Of a stretch of DNA of 9,543 nt, positions 1-6,580 are shown in pieces. The stretch is taken from the NCBI GenBank assembly GCA_023127875.1, contig JAGMFA010000078.1, positions 1 to 9,543 of the forward strand, read 5' to 3'. Source of the stretch: Candidatus Zixiibacteriota bacterium. GTDB taxonomy: Bacteria; Zixibacteria; MSB-5A5; SM1-73. The notes beneath the pieces were generated by a model. It did no database searches and had not been told where the DNA came from. It saw only the letters and a program-made list of their open reading frames with translations. Every line of letters begins with the position of its first letter. The stretch's first letter is position 1. A program made the position numbers and the translations under genes.

Positions 1-188
1 GATGAAGATTTTTCAATTACTTCACCTGATTTGTCTGAAGGGCTGATCGAACTGAGACTAAGAAGGTTTTCTTTCAGGCTGGCCAGATCCCGGAACATGG
101 ATTTGAGATTCCGCGAGCCACTCAGTTTTAGCGTTTGAATGCTTTCCTCAACTTTATCTAAAGTAGATTTTGTCTTTCGCTTTTTCAT
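1..188 (-). CDS. Partial CDS, N-terminus of a protein of unknown function
   Basis: An open frame runs leftward from an ATG at 186-188 and leaves the window at position 1, giving 62 complete codons. The N-terminus is very basic (MKKRKTKSTLDKVEESIQ), followed by a probably helical, leucine- and serine-rich segment (LASLKENLLSLSSIS). No domain can be recognised in this much sequence; a coiled-coil linker before a signalling or DNA-binding domain is possible but only a guess. There is no Shine-Dalgarno sequence upstream. A TTGACA box (219-224) and TAATAT (197-202) on the same strand put the transcription start only a few bases before the ATG, so translation may be leaderless. The gene is divergent from the S9 peptidase gene. 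Confidence 0.6.
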   Translation of the reverse strand, partial: MKKRKTKSTLDKVEESIQTLKLSGSRNLKSMFRDLASLKENLLSLSSISPSDKSGEVIEKSS

Positions 189-196
189 ATTTACAA

Positions 197-224
197 ATAT
201 TAGTTTAAATCGAGAATTTGTCAA
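197..224 (-). promoter_or_regulatory. Sigma70-type promoter of the leftward partial gene
   Basis: On the minus strand TTGACA (219-224) is followed after 16 nt by TAATAT (197-202). The expected start is near 190, two or so bases before the ATG at 188, implying a leaderless or nearly leaderless mRNA. Confidence 0.5.
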
Positions 225-347
225 CCATAAATTTGGCAGTGCCGTCGAAATCAAATACAAATCATACGCTTTTTGAATTAAACAAGATCAAACAAAGACT
301 TCGATTCAATCACTTCCCCTTGCAGGAAAAAACCACAAAAGATTTTC

Positions 348-376
348 TTGACCAGAGAAACCAAATTTACTATCTT
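348..376 (+). promoter_or_regulatory. Sigma70-type promoter of the S9 peptidase gene
   Basis: TTGACC (348-353), a 17-nt spacer and TATCTT (371-376) precede the peptidase gene. The -35 box sits in the context TTTTCTTGAC, which recurs before other genes in this window. The leader would be about 25 nt and contains AGGAGGT just before the ATG at 409. Confidence 0.55.
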
Positions 377-408
377 AGAAAGAACTGAAACCTTCAAGGA
401 GGTGTTAA

Positions 409-2394
409 ATGAAGTTCAAAACCGTTTTACTGTTAGTCGCGTTTCTGGTGGGGGCATGGTTTTCTTGCTCCGACACTTGGGCGGAATCCAAGGCGGAGCA
501 GATATTGAAAGAAGCGGACACCTGGATCGTACAGGATACCTCTCGTATCCTAAGTTACATTGATAGCTGTAATCAGGTTGCCGATGATGCCCTAAGGAAA
601 TCCAAACATTGGCAATCCACATACGATGATCTCAGTTTCCTTTTGGGCATAGACTTAGCGACTGAACCGAAGATCGATAACACTGGCAGAACCTATTTTC
701 TCATGCGGATCACCGGCCAGGTTCAGGCGCTCTTTTACATGGACGAGCCCATGGAGTTTCCCCATCAACTCACCCCCAACAACTGGGCGGACCAGGGTAT
801 CTCCATCGGCTACTTTTATGTCCATCCTTCGGGCAAATACGTGCTGGTGGGAGTCATGCAGTACGGGAATGAGAACTTCGATATCTACAAGTTTGATCGC
901 GATGGGAAATTTCAGCCTCTTCTGGTCGCTCCCGCAATTCAATACCGGGGCATCTGCTTCAAAAGCGAAGATGAGTTCTATCTCATTTCTAATGACCGAA
1001 AGACCCAAACCCTGATAAAGTACACCATCTCCACCGGCAAGATAGACACCGTTTATACCGAACCAGGATGGTATGGACCGGATGATTATCAGGATGGCAA
1101 GCTGATTCTCACCAGATGGCTTAGCTTCTCCGAAAGTCAGCTATTTGTGTATGATGAGAAAACGAAGAAAGTCAAGGACATCACCAAGGTGGGTTTGTAC
1201 TATGGAGGGCTATTCACCTCAGACGGCAAGGTTCTCACCTACACCGGAGCTTTGTCAACCGAGGAGGAGTTTGCCAAGTTCGCCGTAATCGATCTCAAAG
1301 AACCCAAAAAACTGAGTTTGGTGTATGACCCCAAGATGGAGATTGACGCATTTGCGTGGATTCCAAAACTCCAGATCGTGGTGGGAGCAGTAAATAAGGA
1401 TGGGTATTCCGAGCTGTTAGCTTTCGATCTGAAGGGGAAGCCGGTGGAGGTTCCTCAGCCTGAGATCGGAGTGATCAGCAATATTTCAGCTAATGACTAT
1501 GGAGATATTGTGTTTGACTTCAGTTCCCCCCGGGTGCCTCCCACCTTTTTCCACTTCCGTCTGGGATGGGAGAGTGTCCAGCAGATGGTTCCCGTATCCA
1601 CCTTCGGGTTCGATTTTTCCAAAATGGAAGTTAAGGTCATTCGTTATCCCTCCAAAGATGGCACCATGATTCCGGCACTTCTTTATGTCCCCAAAGACGC
1701 AAAGAAGGATGGGGGTAATCCTGCGGTGGTAAGTTATCACGGTGGTCCACCTGCTCAGAGTCGTCCTTACTTTCAACGCAACATCGCCTTTGCCTTAAGC
1801 CGGGGATTGATTATGATGTTCCCCAATGTCCGGGGTTCTTCCGGATATGGACCCGCCTGGGAGGAGGCGGATAATCTGGAGGGGCGCTTCTCCGCATTAG
1901 AGGATGATGTTTCTGCCATCGACTATCTGATCAATGAGAAATGGTCCAATCCCGACAAGATCGCCATCTGGGGTGCCTCCTATGGAGGTTACACGGTAAA
2001 CTATCTTGCCACCAATTATCCCAACAAATTTGCCTGTGTGGTCTCCGAGGTGGGGGTAGCGGACGTTGATTATTCGACCACCCATGGAGACGTCACCTTC
2101 AGTGCCGGTTGGGAAAAGGAGATGGGACCTGTGGGCAGCGAGTTGACTCATAAACTTTCTCCCATCTTTTACTCGGAAAACGTCTCCAGACCAATTCTGG
2201 TCACTGCCGGCTTCCATGATCCGCGTGTCTTCCCTGGCGATCCCCGGCGCTTCGGTTGGGTCCTGAAGGAACTGGGCAAGGACGTGCTCTACTTTGAGCA
2301 GACCAAATCCGGGCACGGCGGAGCCCAAAAGACCCTCTTGATCGAAGATTTCACCCGCTCTTATGTCTTCATATTGGAGCACCTGATAAAATAA
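409..2394 (+). CDS. Secreted S9-family (prolyl oligopeptidase-like) serine peptidase
   Basis: The product has 661 aa. The start is set by AGGAGGT six bases upstream of the ATG. Residues 1-25 form a Sec signal peptide (basic MKFK, hydrophobic core, cleavage probably after TWA), so the enzyme should be periplasmic or extracellular. Residues about 60-390 have the strand-rich character of the S9 beta-propeller, which limits access to the active site. The C-terminal alpha/beta-hydrolase domain has HGGPP (from His444, oxyanion region), the nucleophile elbow GASYGGY with Ser524, Asp604 in GFHDPRVF and His636 in SGHGG, a complete Ser-Asp-His triad. The family cleaves oligopeptides, often after proline or releasing dipeptides; the exact specificity cannot be read here. 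Length and domain order fit acylaminoacyl-peptidase/DPP-like members. It appears monocistronic, with a hairpin about 55 bp after the stop. Confidence 0.92.
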   Translation: MKFKTVLLLVAFLVGAWFSCSDTWAESKAEQILKEADTWIVQDTSRILSYIDSCNQVADDALRKSKHWQSTYDDLSFLLGIDLATEPKIDNTGRTYFLMRITGQVQALFYMDEPMEFPHQLTPNNWADQGISIGYFYVHPSGKYVLVGVMQYGNENFDIYKFDRDGKFQPLLVAPAIQYRGICFKSEDEFYLISNDRKTQTLIKYTISTGKIDTVYTEPGWYGPDDYQDGKLILTRWLSFSESQLFVYDEKTKKVKDITKVGLYYGGLFTSDGKVLTYTGALSTEEEFAKFAVIDLKEPKKLSLVYDPKMEIDAFAWIPKLQIVVGAVNKDGYSELLAFDLKGKPVEVPQPEIGVISNISANDYGDIVFDFSSPRVPPTFFHFRLGWESVQQMVPVSTFGFDFSKMEVKVIRYPSKDGTMIPALLYVPKDAKKDGGNPAVVSYHGGPPAQSRPYFQRNIAFALSRGLIMMFPNVRGSSGYGPAWEEADNLEGRFSALEDDVSAIDYLINEKWSNPDKIAIWGASYGGYTVNYLATNYPNKFACVVSEVGVADVDYSTTHGDVTFSAGWEKEMGPVGSELTHKLSPIFYSENVSRPILVTAGFHDPRVFPGDPRRFGWVLKELGKDVLYFEQTKSGHGGAQKTLLIEDFTRSYVFILEHLIK

Positions 2395-2448
2395 GGTAAA
2401 TAAGAAAATGAGTTGTCCTCTTTGAAGTTTTAAACGAATGCAAAACTG

Positions 2449-2476
2449 TGGCGCAGGCTTGAAAGAGCTTGCGCCA
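2449..2476 (+). terminator. Possible terminator hairpin after the S9 peptidase gene
   Basis: TGGCGCAGGCT (2449-2459) pairs with AGCTTGCGCCA (2466-2476): an 11-bp stem with one G-U pair and a 6-nt loop. Only a weak T-rich tail (TAATTCTTT) follows, so it could equally be a dispersed palindromic repeat rather than an intrinsic terminator. Confidence 0.45.
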
Positions 2477-2486
2477 TAATTCTTTG

Positions 2487-2546
2487 GGTTGTAGTCGCTC
2501 GATTCATCGAGCTTGTTTTAGCCTGATGAATCAGGCAACTACAACC
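2487..2546. repeat. 60-bp cruciform palindromic repeat element
   Basis: The outer arms GGTTGTAGT (2487-2495) and ACTACAACC (2538-2546) are perfect inverted repeats. They enclose two further hairpins, GCTCGATTCATCGAGC (2497-2512) and GCCTGATGAATCAGGC (2521-2536), each with 7-bp arms. The whole can fold into a cloverleaf or cruciform. A related fragment (TGTAGGGGTTCGATTCATC) follows at 2564-2582, so at least two copies of this dispersed repeat type lie here. No coding potential is seen. Confidence 0.7.
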
Positions 2547-2625
2547 TTTTCCATATAGATAATTGTAGGGGTTCGATTCATCCAGCCCGATGGCGTGTTG
2601 TTGCGGGGTATCCTTCGGTCTAAGA

Positions 2626-2790
2626 GGCTGTGTCGCAACCCTTAAAAACACACAGTTGTCATTCTGGGCGAGCGGACGCCCACCCGTACGGGTGCCCTCC
2701 CGTCTGGGAAGCGAAGAATCTAACAGTTTCAATAAGTTAGAAAATCGAGATTCTTCCCCGTACGGGTCAGAATGACATTATGACACAACC
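2626..2790. mobile_element. MITE-like 165-bp inverted-repeat element
   Basis: Three nested pairs of inverted repeats share one centre: GGCTGTGTC/GACACAACC (2626-2634 and 2782-2790, one mismatch), GTCATTCTG/CAGAATGAC (2658-2666 and 2768-2776) and GAAGAATCT/AGATTCTTC (2713-2721 and 2748-2756). A perfect palindrome CACCCGTACGGGTG lies at 2681-2694 and its core recurs near 2756-2766. No gene is encoded. From memory, the pairing of GTCATTCTG with GAAGAATCT is characteristic of a dispersed repeat seen in many bacterial genomes. Its mobilising transposase, if any, is not in this window. Confidence 0.65.
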
Positions 2791-3020
2791 GTTTCATGGA
2801 GAGGGGGATAGGTCATTTGACTCAAATGAGGGGAGAGGTCTTCAAAATGTAAACTTATTTAATTCGTTTGCTATAGCTTCGAGAGACATCAGAGAAATCT
2901 GGTAAATAATCCTTGACAAACTCCAGAAAATTGTTTGATTAGAGTTGAATAAGAATAGCTCGCCTGTGGGGGGAGGAGCATTCGATCAGTGTGCCCGCAA
3001 CAAAGAGAGGAGCTTGGCCG
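2791..3020. other. Non-coding stretch before the membrane-protein gene
   Basis: No credible gene is seen. A TTGACA box at 2913-2918 could be a -35 element for the membrane-protein gene, but the hexamer 17 nt downstream (TGATTA) is a poor -10 box. The sequence GGAGGAG at 2972-2978 could serve a GTG at 2991; the better-spaced GAGAGGAG at 3005-3012 favours the GTG at 3021. Confidence 0.4.
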
Positions 3021-3296
3021 GTGTCCCAGCATATAAGCATTCCATGGGATCACATTTTTCAAACGGTTTTCTCTTTCTTTAAGCTACTTTTAGGCTGGTT
3101 TTCTCAGCTCAGCCAGCAGGTGGGTGCGGATTTAGGCATGTGGGGACAGTTGGGATTATACCTTCTTGTGGTTCTTCTGGGATGCTGGATACTTTATCAA
3201 CTATTTCGGGTCCTCACATTCATCCTACTTAGAATACTTCTCCCGGTATCAATCGTAGCCTTAACTCTCTTCCTTCTTGTTATCCTCACTTCTTAA
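3021..3296 (+). CDS. Small hydrophobic membrane protein, unknown function
   Basis: The product is 91 aa from a GTG at 3021, chosen because GAGAGGAG ends 8 nt upstream; a GTG at 2991 would add ten residues. Residues 9-29 look amphipathic and aromatic (WDHIFQTVFSFFKLLLGWF). Two strongly hydrophobic segments follow at about 44-60 and 65-90, with a short turn between them, so the protein is probably a two-helix inner-membrane hairpin. No known family is recognised. It stands alone between the repeat cluster and the reductoisomerase promoter. Absence of charged residues in the helices and the good ribosome site argue for a real gene, but no homology can be checked here. Confidence 0.55.
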   Translation: MSQHISIPWDHIFQTVFSFFKLLLGWFSQLSQQVGADLGMWGQLGLYLLVVLLGCWILYQLFRVLTFILLRILLPVSIVALTLFLLVILTS

Positions 3297-3351
3297 TCCA
3301 GTTTTACAAAGAGACGCTGATTGGATGTATTGAGTTTTTGCTCATTTACTT

Positions 3352-3380
3352 TTGACAAGCGGCATTACTCGGATTATATT
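3352..3380 (+). promoter_or_regulatory. Sigma70-type promoter of the reductoisomerase gene
   Basis: TTGACA (3352-3357), a 17-nt spacer and TATATT (3375-3380). The predicted start is near 3387, which would leave a leader of about 25 nt before the ATG at 3412 and would place the upstream ATG at 3388 almost at the 5' end. Confidence 0.7.
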
Positions 3381-3411
3381 CTCTTAAATGATAAAAAAGC
3401 GTGGAGGACCA

Positions 3412-4407
3412 ATGGGGAAAAAAACTTCCTTCAAAATATATAAGGATAAACATGCAAATTTAAAATACCTCAAAGATAGAATAATAGCTGTGATTGGTTA
3501 TGGCAGGCAGGGACGGGCTCAAGCGCTGAATCTTAGGGACTCCGGACTTAATGTCATAATCGGTCTGCCCAAGAGAAGTAAAAGTATAAGGCAAGCACGT
3601 CAGGAGGGTTTTGAGGTTTATTCAACTGAAAGGGCCGCCAAATCAGGAGATGTGATCTCAATTTTAGCTCCTGATCATCTTCATAAAAAAATCTATTACC
3701 AGCAGATTGAACCGAATCTTTCTCCTGACAAGACCTTGCTCTTTGCCTGTGGTTTCTCCATTCATTTCAAGCTGATCATTCCGCCCGATTTTGTGGATGT
3801 GATAATGGTAGCGCCACATGCTCCGGGGGAGGTGATGAGAAAACTTTTTTTGGAGGGGAAGGGGGTTCCATGTTTCATTGCGGTGAAACAAGACAAAAGC
3901 GGAAATGCCAAAAAGAAAGCTTTAGCCTATGCCAAAGCCATCGGGTGCACAAAAGCAGGGGTATTTGAGACCACCTTTGAACATGAAACCATCGGCGATC
4001 TTTTTGGTGAACAGGCGGTTTTGTGCGGTGGATTGACTGAGCTTTTGAGAAGCGGCTTTGAGGTTTTGGTAAAAGCCGGACTTCCTCCGGAAAATGCCTA
4101 TCTGGAATGTGTCCATCAACTGGACTATATTGTGAATACCATCAAATCTTATGGGATAGCTGGTATGTTTGACCGAATCAGCAGAACTGCGGAATTCGGC
4201 TCCTATCTTTCAGGGAAAAGAGTTATCACCAAACAGGTGAAGAGGCAAATGGAGAAAATCTTAAAAGAGATCGAGGACGGCTCGTTTGTAAGAAGATGGA
4301 TAAAAGAATACGAGGGGGGGATGGGAAATTACCACAAACTCAAAGGGCAAGTAAAAGAACACCCCTTAGAGAAGACAAGCACAAAAATAAGAAGATTGTC
4401 AGAGTAG
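3412..4407 (+). CDS. Ketol-acid reductoisomerase (IlvC) homologue with altered active site
   Basis: The product is 331 aa, the class I KARI length. The ATG at 3412 is preferred over 3388 because GGAGG (3402-3406) precedes it. The N-terminal Rossmann domain has GYGRQG at 29-34 and a PKRSKS loop suited to NADPH; the C-terminal knotted domain retains Glu192, Asp196 and Glu200 (GDLFGEQ), Glu232 and Ser257. KARI isomerises and reduces acetolactate or acetohydroxybutyrate in valine/isoleucine synthesis. Three of the eight conserved polar active-site positions of E. coli IlvC are changed: His132 is Cys113 (FACGF), Lys155 is His136 (APHAPG) and Glu393 is Gln236 (ECVHQ). No other ilv or leu genes flank it. 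A KARI-like enzyme with another substrate is therefore plausible. Family assignment is firm; canonical activity is doubtful. Confidence 0.85.
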   Translation: MGKKTSFKIYKDKHANLKYLKDRIIAVIGYGRQGRAQALNLRDSGLNVIIGLPKRSKSIRQARQEGFEVYSTERAAKSGDVISILAPDHLHKKIYYQQIEPNLSPDKTLLFACGFSIHFKLIIPPDFVDVIMVAPHAPGEVMRKLFLEGKGVPCFIAVKQDKSGNAKKKALAYAKAIGCTKAGVFETTFEHETIGDLFGEQAVLCGGLTELLRSGFEVLVKAGLPPENAYLECVHQLDYIVNTIKSYGIAGMFDRISRTAEFGSYLSGKRVITKQVKRQMEKILKEIEDGSFVRRWIKEYEGGMGNYHKLKGQVKEHPLEKTSTKIRRLSE

Positions 4408-4439
4408 ATAGTTTATCCTAAACAAATCCGGAATGTCTC

Positions 4440-5330
4440 GTGCTTTCAAAAGAAAGACTTAAAGAGCTTTTAAAGCTTAAGACCAAAAAGGGACGGAACA
4501 AACAGGGGAAATTTCTGATCGAGGGCTTGCGACTTTGTGAGGAGGCGGCAGACTCTCTTTGCCCCATCCAATCAGTTCTCTTCACCAGATCATTTGAACA
4601 GAAAACCAGAGAGAAACAACTTTTAAAAAGGCTGGAGAAGCTAAATGCTGAGCTGATTCCAGTGAAAATCCAAATTCTAAGCAAACTTTCGGATACCGTG
4701 ACCGCTCAAGGAATAATATGTGTGGCAAAAATAAAGAGCCGTCCGGTCGAAGATTTGTGGGAAAAAGATATAAAAGTGATTGTGGCTTTGGATGGCATCC
4801 GCGATCCGGGGAATGTGGGAACTTTGATAAGAACCGCGGACGCCTTCGAGGTAGGTGCGGTGTTACTTTCAGATGATACAGTGGAGCTATATAATCCCAA
4901 AGTGGTGCGCTCCAGCATGGGATCGATCTTTCACCTGCCCGTTTTTAATGAGGTTGATTTAGAGAAAACTATCCCTCAGTTGAAAAAACGAAAATTTAAA
5001 ATCTTTGGCACAGATATCAAAGAAGGCAAAAGCCTTGATAAGATGGTGAGCTTGTCCTTCGACTTTGCTCAGGACAGTGAGCTTGCCCTTCGACAGGCTC
5101 AGGGCGGTGAGCAAGGTCGAACCGTCGAACTGTCGAACCATACATTTGACACTTCAGGGAAAATTTGCCTTTTGATTGGCAACGAGGCGGAAGGATTAAA
5201 CAGGAAGTTGCTTGAGCTTTCCGATCAGATCATTCATATTCCAACTTACGGTAAAGCTGAATCTTTGAATGTGGCTGTGGCTGGGGGAATTCTTCTGTAT
5301 GAAGTGGCAAAAAAACGGATGCGCGGTTAG
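4440..5330 (+). CDS. TrmH/SpoU-family RNA 2'-O-methyltransferase
   Basis: The product is 296 aa from a GTG at 4440, the only reasonable start since an in-frame stop lies at 4419; the ribosome site is weak. The start resembles family members (LSKERLKELLKLK). A substrate-binding N-terminal domain is followed by the SPOUT knot: motif 1 from Asp118 (DGIRDPGNVGTLIRTADAF), motif 2 LLIGNEAEGL and motif 3 with IPTYGKAESLNVAVAGG. These bind S-adenosylmethionine and methylate a ribose 2'-OH in rRNA or tRNA; the target is not evident. Residues about 203-233 are extra to the fold and are encoded by tandem palindromic repeats (5046-5139) inserted in frame. The gene lies 32 nt after the reductoisomerase gene on the same strand and may share its transcript. 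Confidence 0.88.
   Translation: MLSKERLKELLKLKTKKGRNKQGKFLIEGLRLCEEAADSLCPIQSVLFTRSFEQKTREKQLLKRLEKLNAELIPVKIQILSKLSDTVTAQGIICVAKIKSRPVEDLWEKDIKVIVALDGIRDPGNVGTLIRTADAFEVGAVLLSDDTVELYNPKVVRSSMGSIFHLPVFNEVDLEKTIPQLKKRKFKIFGTDIKEGKSLDKMVSLSFDFAQDSELALRQAQGGEQGRTVELSNHTFDTSGKICLLIGNEAEGLNRKLLELSDQIIHIPTYGKAESLNVAVAGGILLYEVAKKRMRG
5046..5139 (+). repeat. Tandem palindromic repeat inserted in frame in the methyltransferase gene
   Basis: The sequence starts with GTGAGC three times (5046, 5077, 5107), giving units of 31 and 30 bp and a diverged third unit. Units 1 and 2 each form a small hairpin (GTCCT...AGGAC and GCCCT...AGGGC) around TTCGACTTTGCTC or TTCGACAGGCTC. The translation (LSFDFAQDSELALRQAQ) is low-complexity and unlike the conserved flanks. 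TTCGACAGGCTCAG is a dispersed repeat core I recognise from many uncultured-bacterium genomes. Confidence 0.75.
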
Positions 5331-5418
5331 ATACCATGATAACAGGTCCACGACACGCGAGGTGGCATCATGGTTTGAAAAATGGGGGATCGATCCTGTC
5401 ATGCCACATCAGCAAACG
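5331..5418. other. Junction between the methyltransferase gene and the transposase remnant
   Basis: This short stretch has an inverted repeat GTGGCAT/ATGCCAC separated by roughly 35 bp. It continues the reading frame of the remnant (HDNRSTTREVASWFEKWG) but shows no similarity to the transposase, so it appears to be sequence from elsewhere joined at the breakpoint near 5419. Confidence 0.4.
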
Positions 5419-5610
5419 CAGATGCGTAGGTTCACCCGTCTAACTAATTCTTTCTCTAAGAAATTAAAAAACCTAAAATGTGCTCTTGATTTACACTTTT
5501 TTTACTATAACTTTGTGAGAATCCACCAAACTCTCAGGATGACTCCAGCTATGGCTTCGAGAATTATAGATCATATTTGGAATCGGGAGGAACTTCTGCA
5601 GTATGACTAA
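5419..5610 (+). pseudogene. C-terminal remnant of an IS1-family transposase
   Basis: The last 64 codons begin QMRRFTRLTNSFSKKLKNLK and end at TAA. Over 60 aligned residues, 49 are identical to the C-terminus of the intact transposase at 8401-9219, so this is a diverged second copy rather than a recent duplicate. The HTH region and the catalytic Asp and Glu residues (DEIW, TTD, VERQN) are all absent, so it cannot be active. The break lies just after the position of the catalytic glutamate. It marks this region as a repeated landing site for the IS type. Confidence 0.85.
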
Positions 5611-5622
5611 GTACGAGAGGAA

Positions 5623-5910
5623 CTAATCAAGATTTTTCAACTTCTCTTTAGATAGGGGGTGTATCCCTATTTTCTTCGCCGTTTTCTTTGTGGCTCCATA
5701 GAATACTTCACGTGGATACCCAGAGTTGTTTATTATGATTTGCATACCAGGAGTAGCAAATCCCACTTTCTCACCCATATCAACCTGGACAATCTTATCT
5801 CCCTTTTCATAGTAATCGTGGTCGCCTTGGGACTTTGTATAAACGAAGCCCAATGCTCTTAAGCATTGTATGGCTTCATTGGGCTTGAGCGTAGGATACT
5901 TCTTCGGCAA
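5623..5910 (-). CDS. hicA: HicA-like mRNA interferase toxin
   Basis: The product is 95 aa from a TTG at 5910, the only start before the conserved helix (NEAIQCLRALGF). The fold pattern matches HicA/YcfA: an N-terminal helix ending in LGF, then QGDHDYY with the candidate catalytic His31 (GSH in typical members), a strand pair (KIVQVDMG) and a second helix region around GMQIIINNSGYPREVF. HicA toxins are small dsRBD-fold ribonucleases that cleave mRNA. The tail beyond residue 75 is basic. The start lies inside the upstream hicB-like gene (35-nt overlap), giving translational coupling. The order antitoxin then toxin is the less common one for hic loci but is known. The Ser-to-Asp change in the GSH motif is unusual. 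Confidence 0.7.
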   Translation of the reverse strand: MPKKYPTLKPNEAIQCLRALGFVYTKSQGDHDYYEKGDKIVQVDMGEKVGFATPGMQIIINNSGYPREVFYGATKKTAKKIGIHPLSKEKLKNLD

Positions 5911-6253
5911 AGGTTCTAACTGGGATAAAACTTTTATATGGTTGTCGAAGCTGATTTTCTTTCGGCTGTGTTCGTTTTTTTAGACTTTCAATTCTTAGAC
6001 TTTTAATTCCCTGGTTATACTCTTCTACATAATTCGCTGGCGCAGAACGATTCAAAAATTTTTCACTTTTGTCCGGATGCTCTTCAAAAACATAAGTAAC
6101 ATAACTCAGAACAGCTTTTATAACTTTTTTAAGAGCTTGTTCTGGGGTTTTCCCTTGTCCAAATAACCCCATATTGACACATATGGCGGTGTAAATTCCA
6201 TCTTCCTCTTTGACATAGCCATATGCAATAATTCCTTTGGTTCTTCTTTTCAC
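5876..6253 (-). CDS. hicB: HicB-like antitoxin
   Basis: The product is 125 aa from a GTG at 6253, supported by GGAGAGG upstream in the leader. Residues 8-52 (AYGYVKEEDGIYTAICVN, then GQGKTPEQALKKV) show the partial RNase H fold of HicB: two or three strands with a Y-x-A-x-C core, then the G-x-T-x-x-E-A helix. HicB binds and blocks HicA and usually represses the operon. The C-terminal half is charged and has no clear ribbon-helix-helix or HTH motif, so autorepression cannot be inferred. It shares its promoter with the downstream overlapping hicA-like gene. Confidence 0.7.
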   Translation of the reverse strand: MKRRTKGIIAYGYVKEEDGIYTAICVNMGLFGQGKTPEQALKKVIKAVLSYVTYVFEEHPDKSEKFLNRSAPANYVEEYNQGIKSLRIESLKKRTQPKENQLRQPYKSFIPVRTFAEEVSYAQAQ

Positions 6254-6357
6254 AAATATTTCACCTCTCCTCTCTTGTATCGACCGAAAGAGTAGAGAAC
6301 TTCATTTAATCTCGATTTGTTTTTTGGGGGAATCCCCTCCTCACCACTCAACGCCAT

Positions 6358-6386
6358 ATTATACGTGTAAACTGGATTCTTGTCAA
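6358..6386 (-). promoter_or_regulatory. Consensus sigma70 promoter of the hicB-hicA operon
   Basis: On the minus strand TTGACA (6381-6386), 17 nt, TATAAT (6358-6363): both hexamers and the spacing match the consensus. The leader to the GTG at 6253 is about 100 nt and holds the short symmetric sequence GGGGAATCCCC (6327-6337), which could be an operator. Confidence 0.8.
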
Positions 6387-6470
6387 GAAAATTCGCCTAA
6401 CTTGGTCAGATTTTCTTCATTTGCGTTCTAATACTCTCTTTTCGGTGGCCGAGTTCCACTTTTTTGCTTG

Positions 6471-6511
6471 AAATTAGGACACTTACCCAGAATTCGGTAG
6501 TGTCCTAATTT
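6471..6511. repeat. Head-to-head IS ends (41-bp palindrome)
   Basis: AAATTAGGACACT (6471-6483) and AGTGTCCTAATTT (6499-6511) are perfect inverted repeats; with ACC/GGT the stem grows to 16 bp with one bulged T. The left half plus centre, through GAATTC at 6495, matches the sequence after the intact transposase (9226-9249) except for one inserted T. The right half reads as the opposite end. Two IS ends therefore share GAATTC here: the right end of an element to the left and the left end of the element to the right. Confidence 0.75.
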
Positions 6512-6523
6512 AAAAAATTTTTC

Positions 6524-6552
6524 TTGACAACTACTCATTTGTGCCGTATTAT
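6524..6552 (+). promoter_or_regulatory. Sigma70-type promoter of the Panacea gene pair
   Basis: TTGACA (6524-6529), 17 nt, TATTAT (6547-6552), only 12 bp inside the left IS end. A TATAAT overlaps at 6550-6555 but with a 20-nt spacer. Confidence 0.75.
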
Positions 6553-6580
6553 AATATTGAGAAGAGAGGAACCAATAAAG

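Noticed and set aside
655..2382. Long open frames on the minus strand inside the S9 peptidase gene
   Set aside because: They are antisense shadows of a well-supported gene, with no recognisable motifs or ribosome sites.
2430..2775. Open frames on both strands within the repeat cluster
   Set aside because: They translate palindromic repeats and have no ribosome site or family features.
2487..2790. CRISPR array
   Set aside because: The repeats are inverted and nested, not regularly spaced direct repeats, and no cas gene is present.
5269..5418. Upstream part of the frame that contains the transposase remnant
   Set aside because: It is the out-of-frame end of the methyltransferase gene plus a junction; only 5419-5610 matches transposase.
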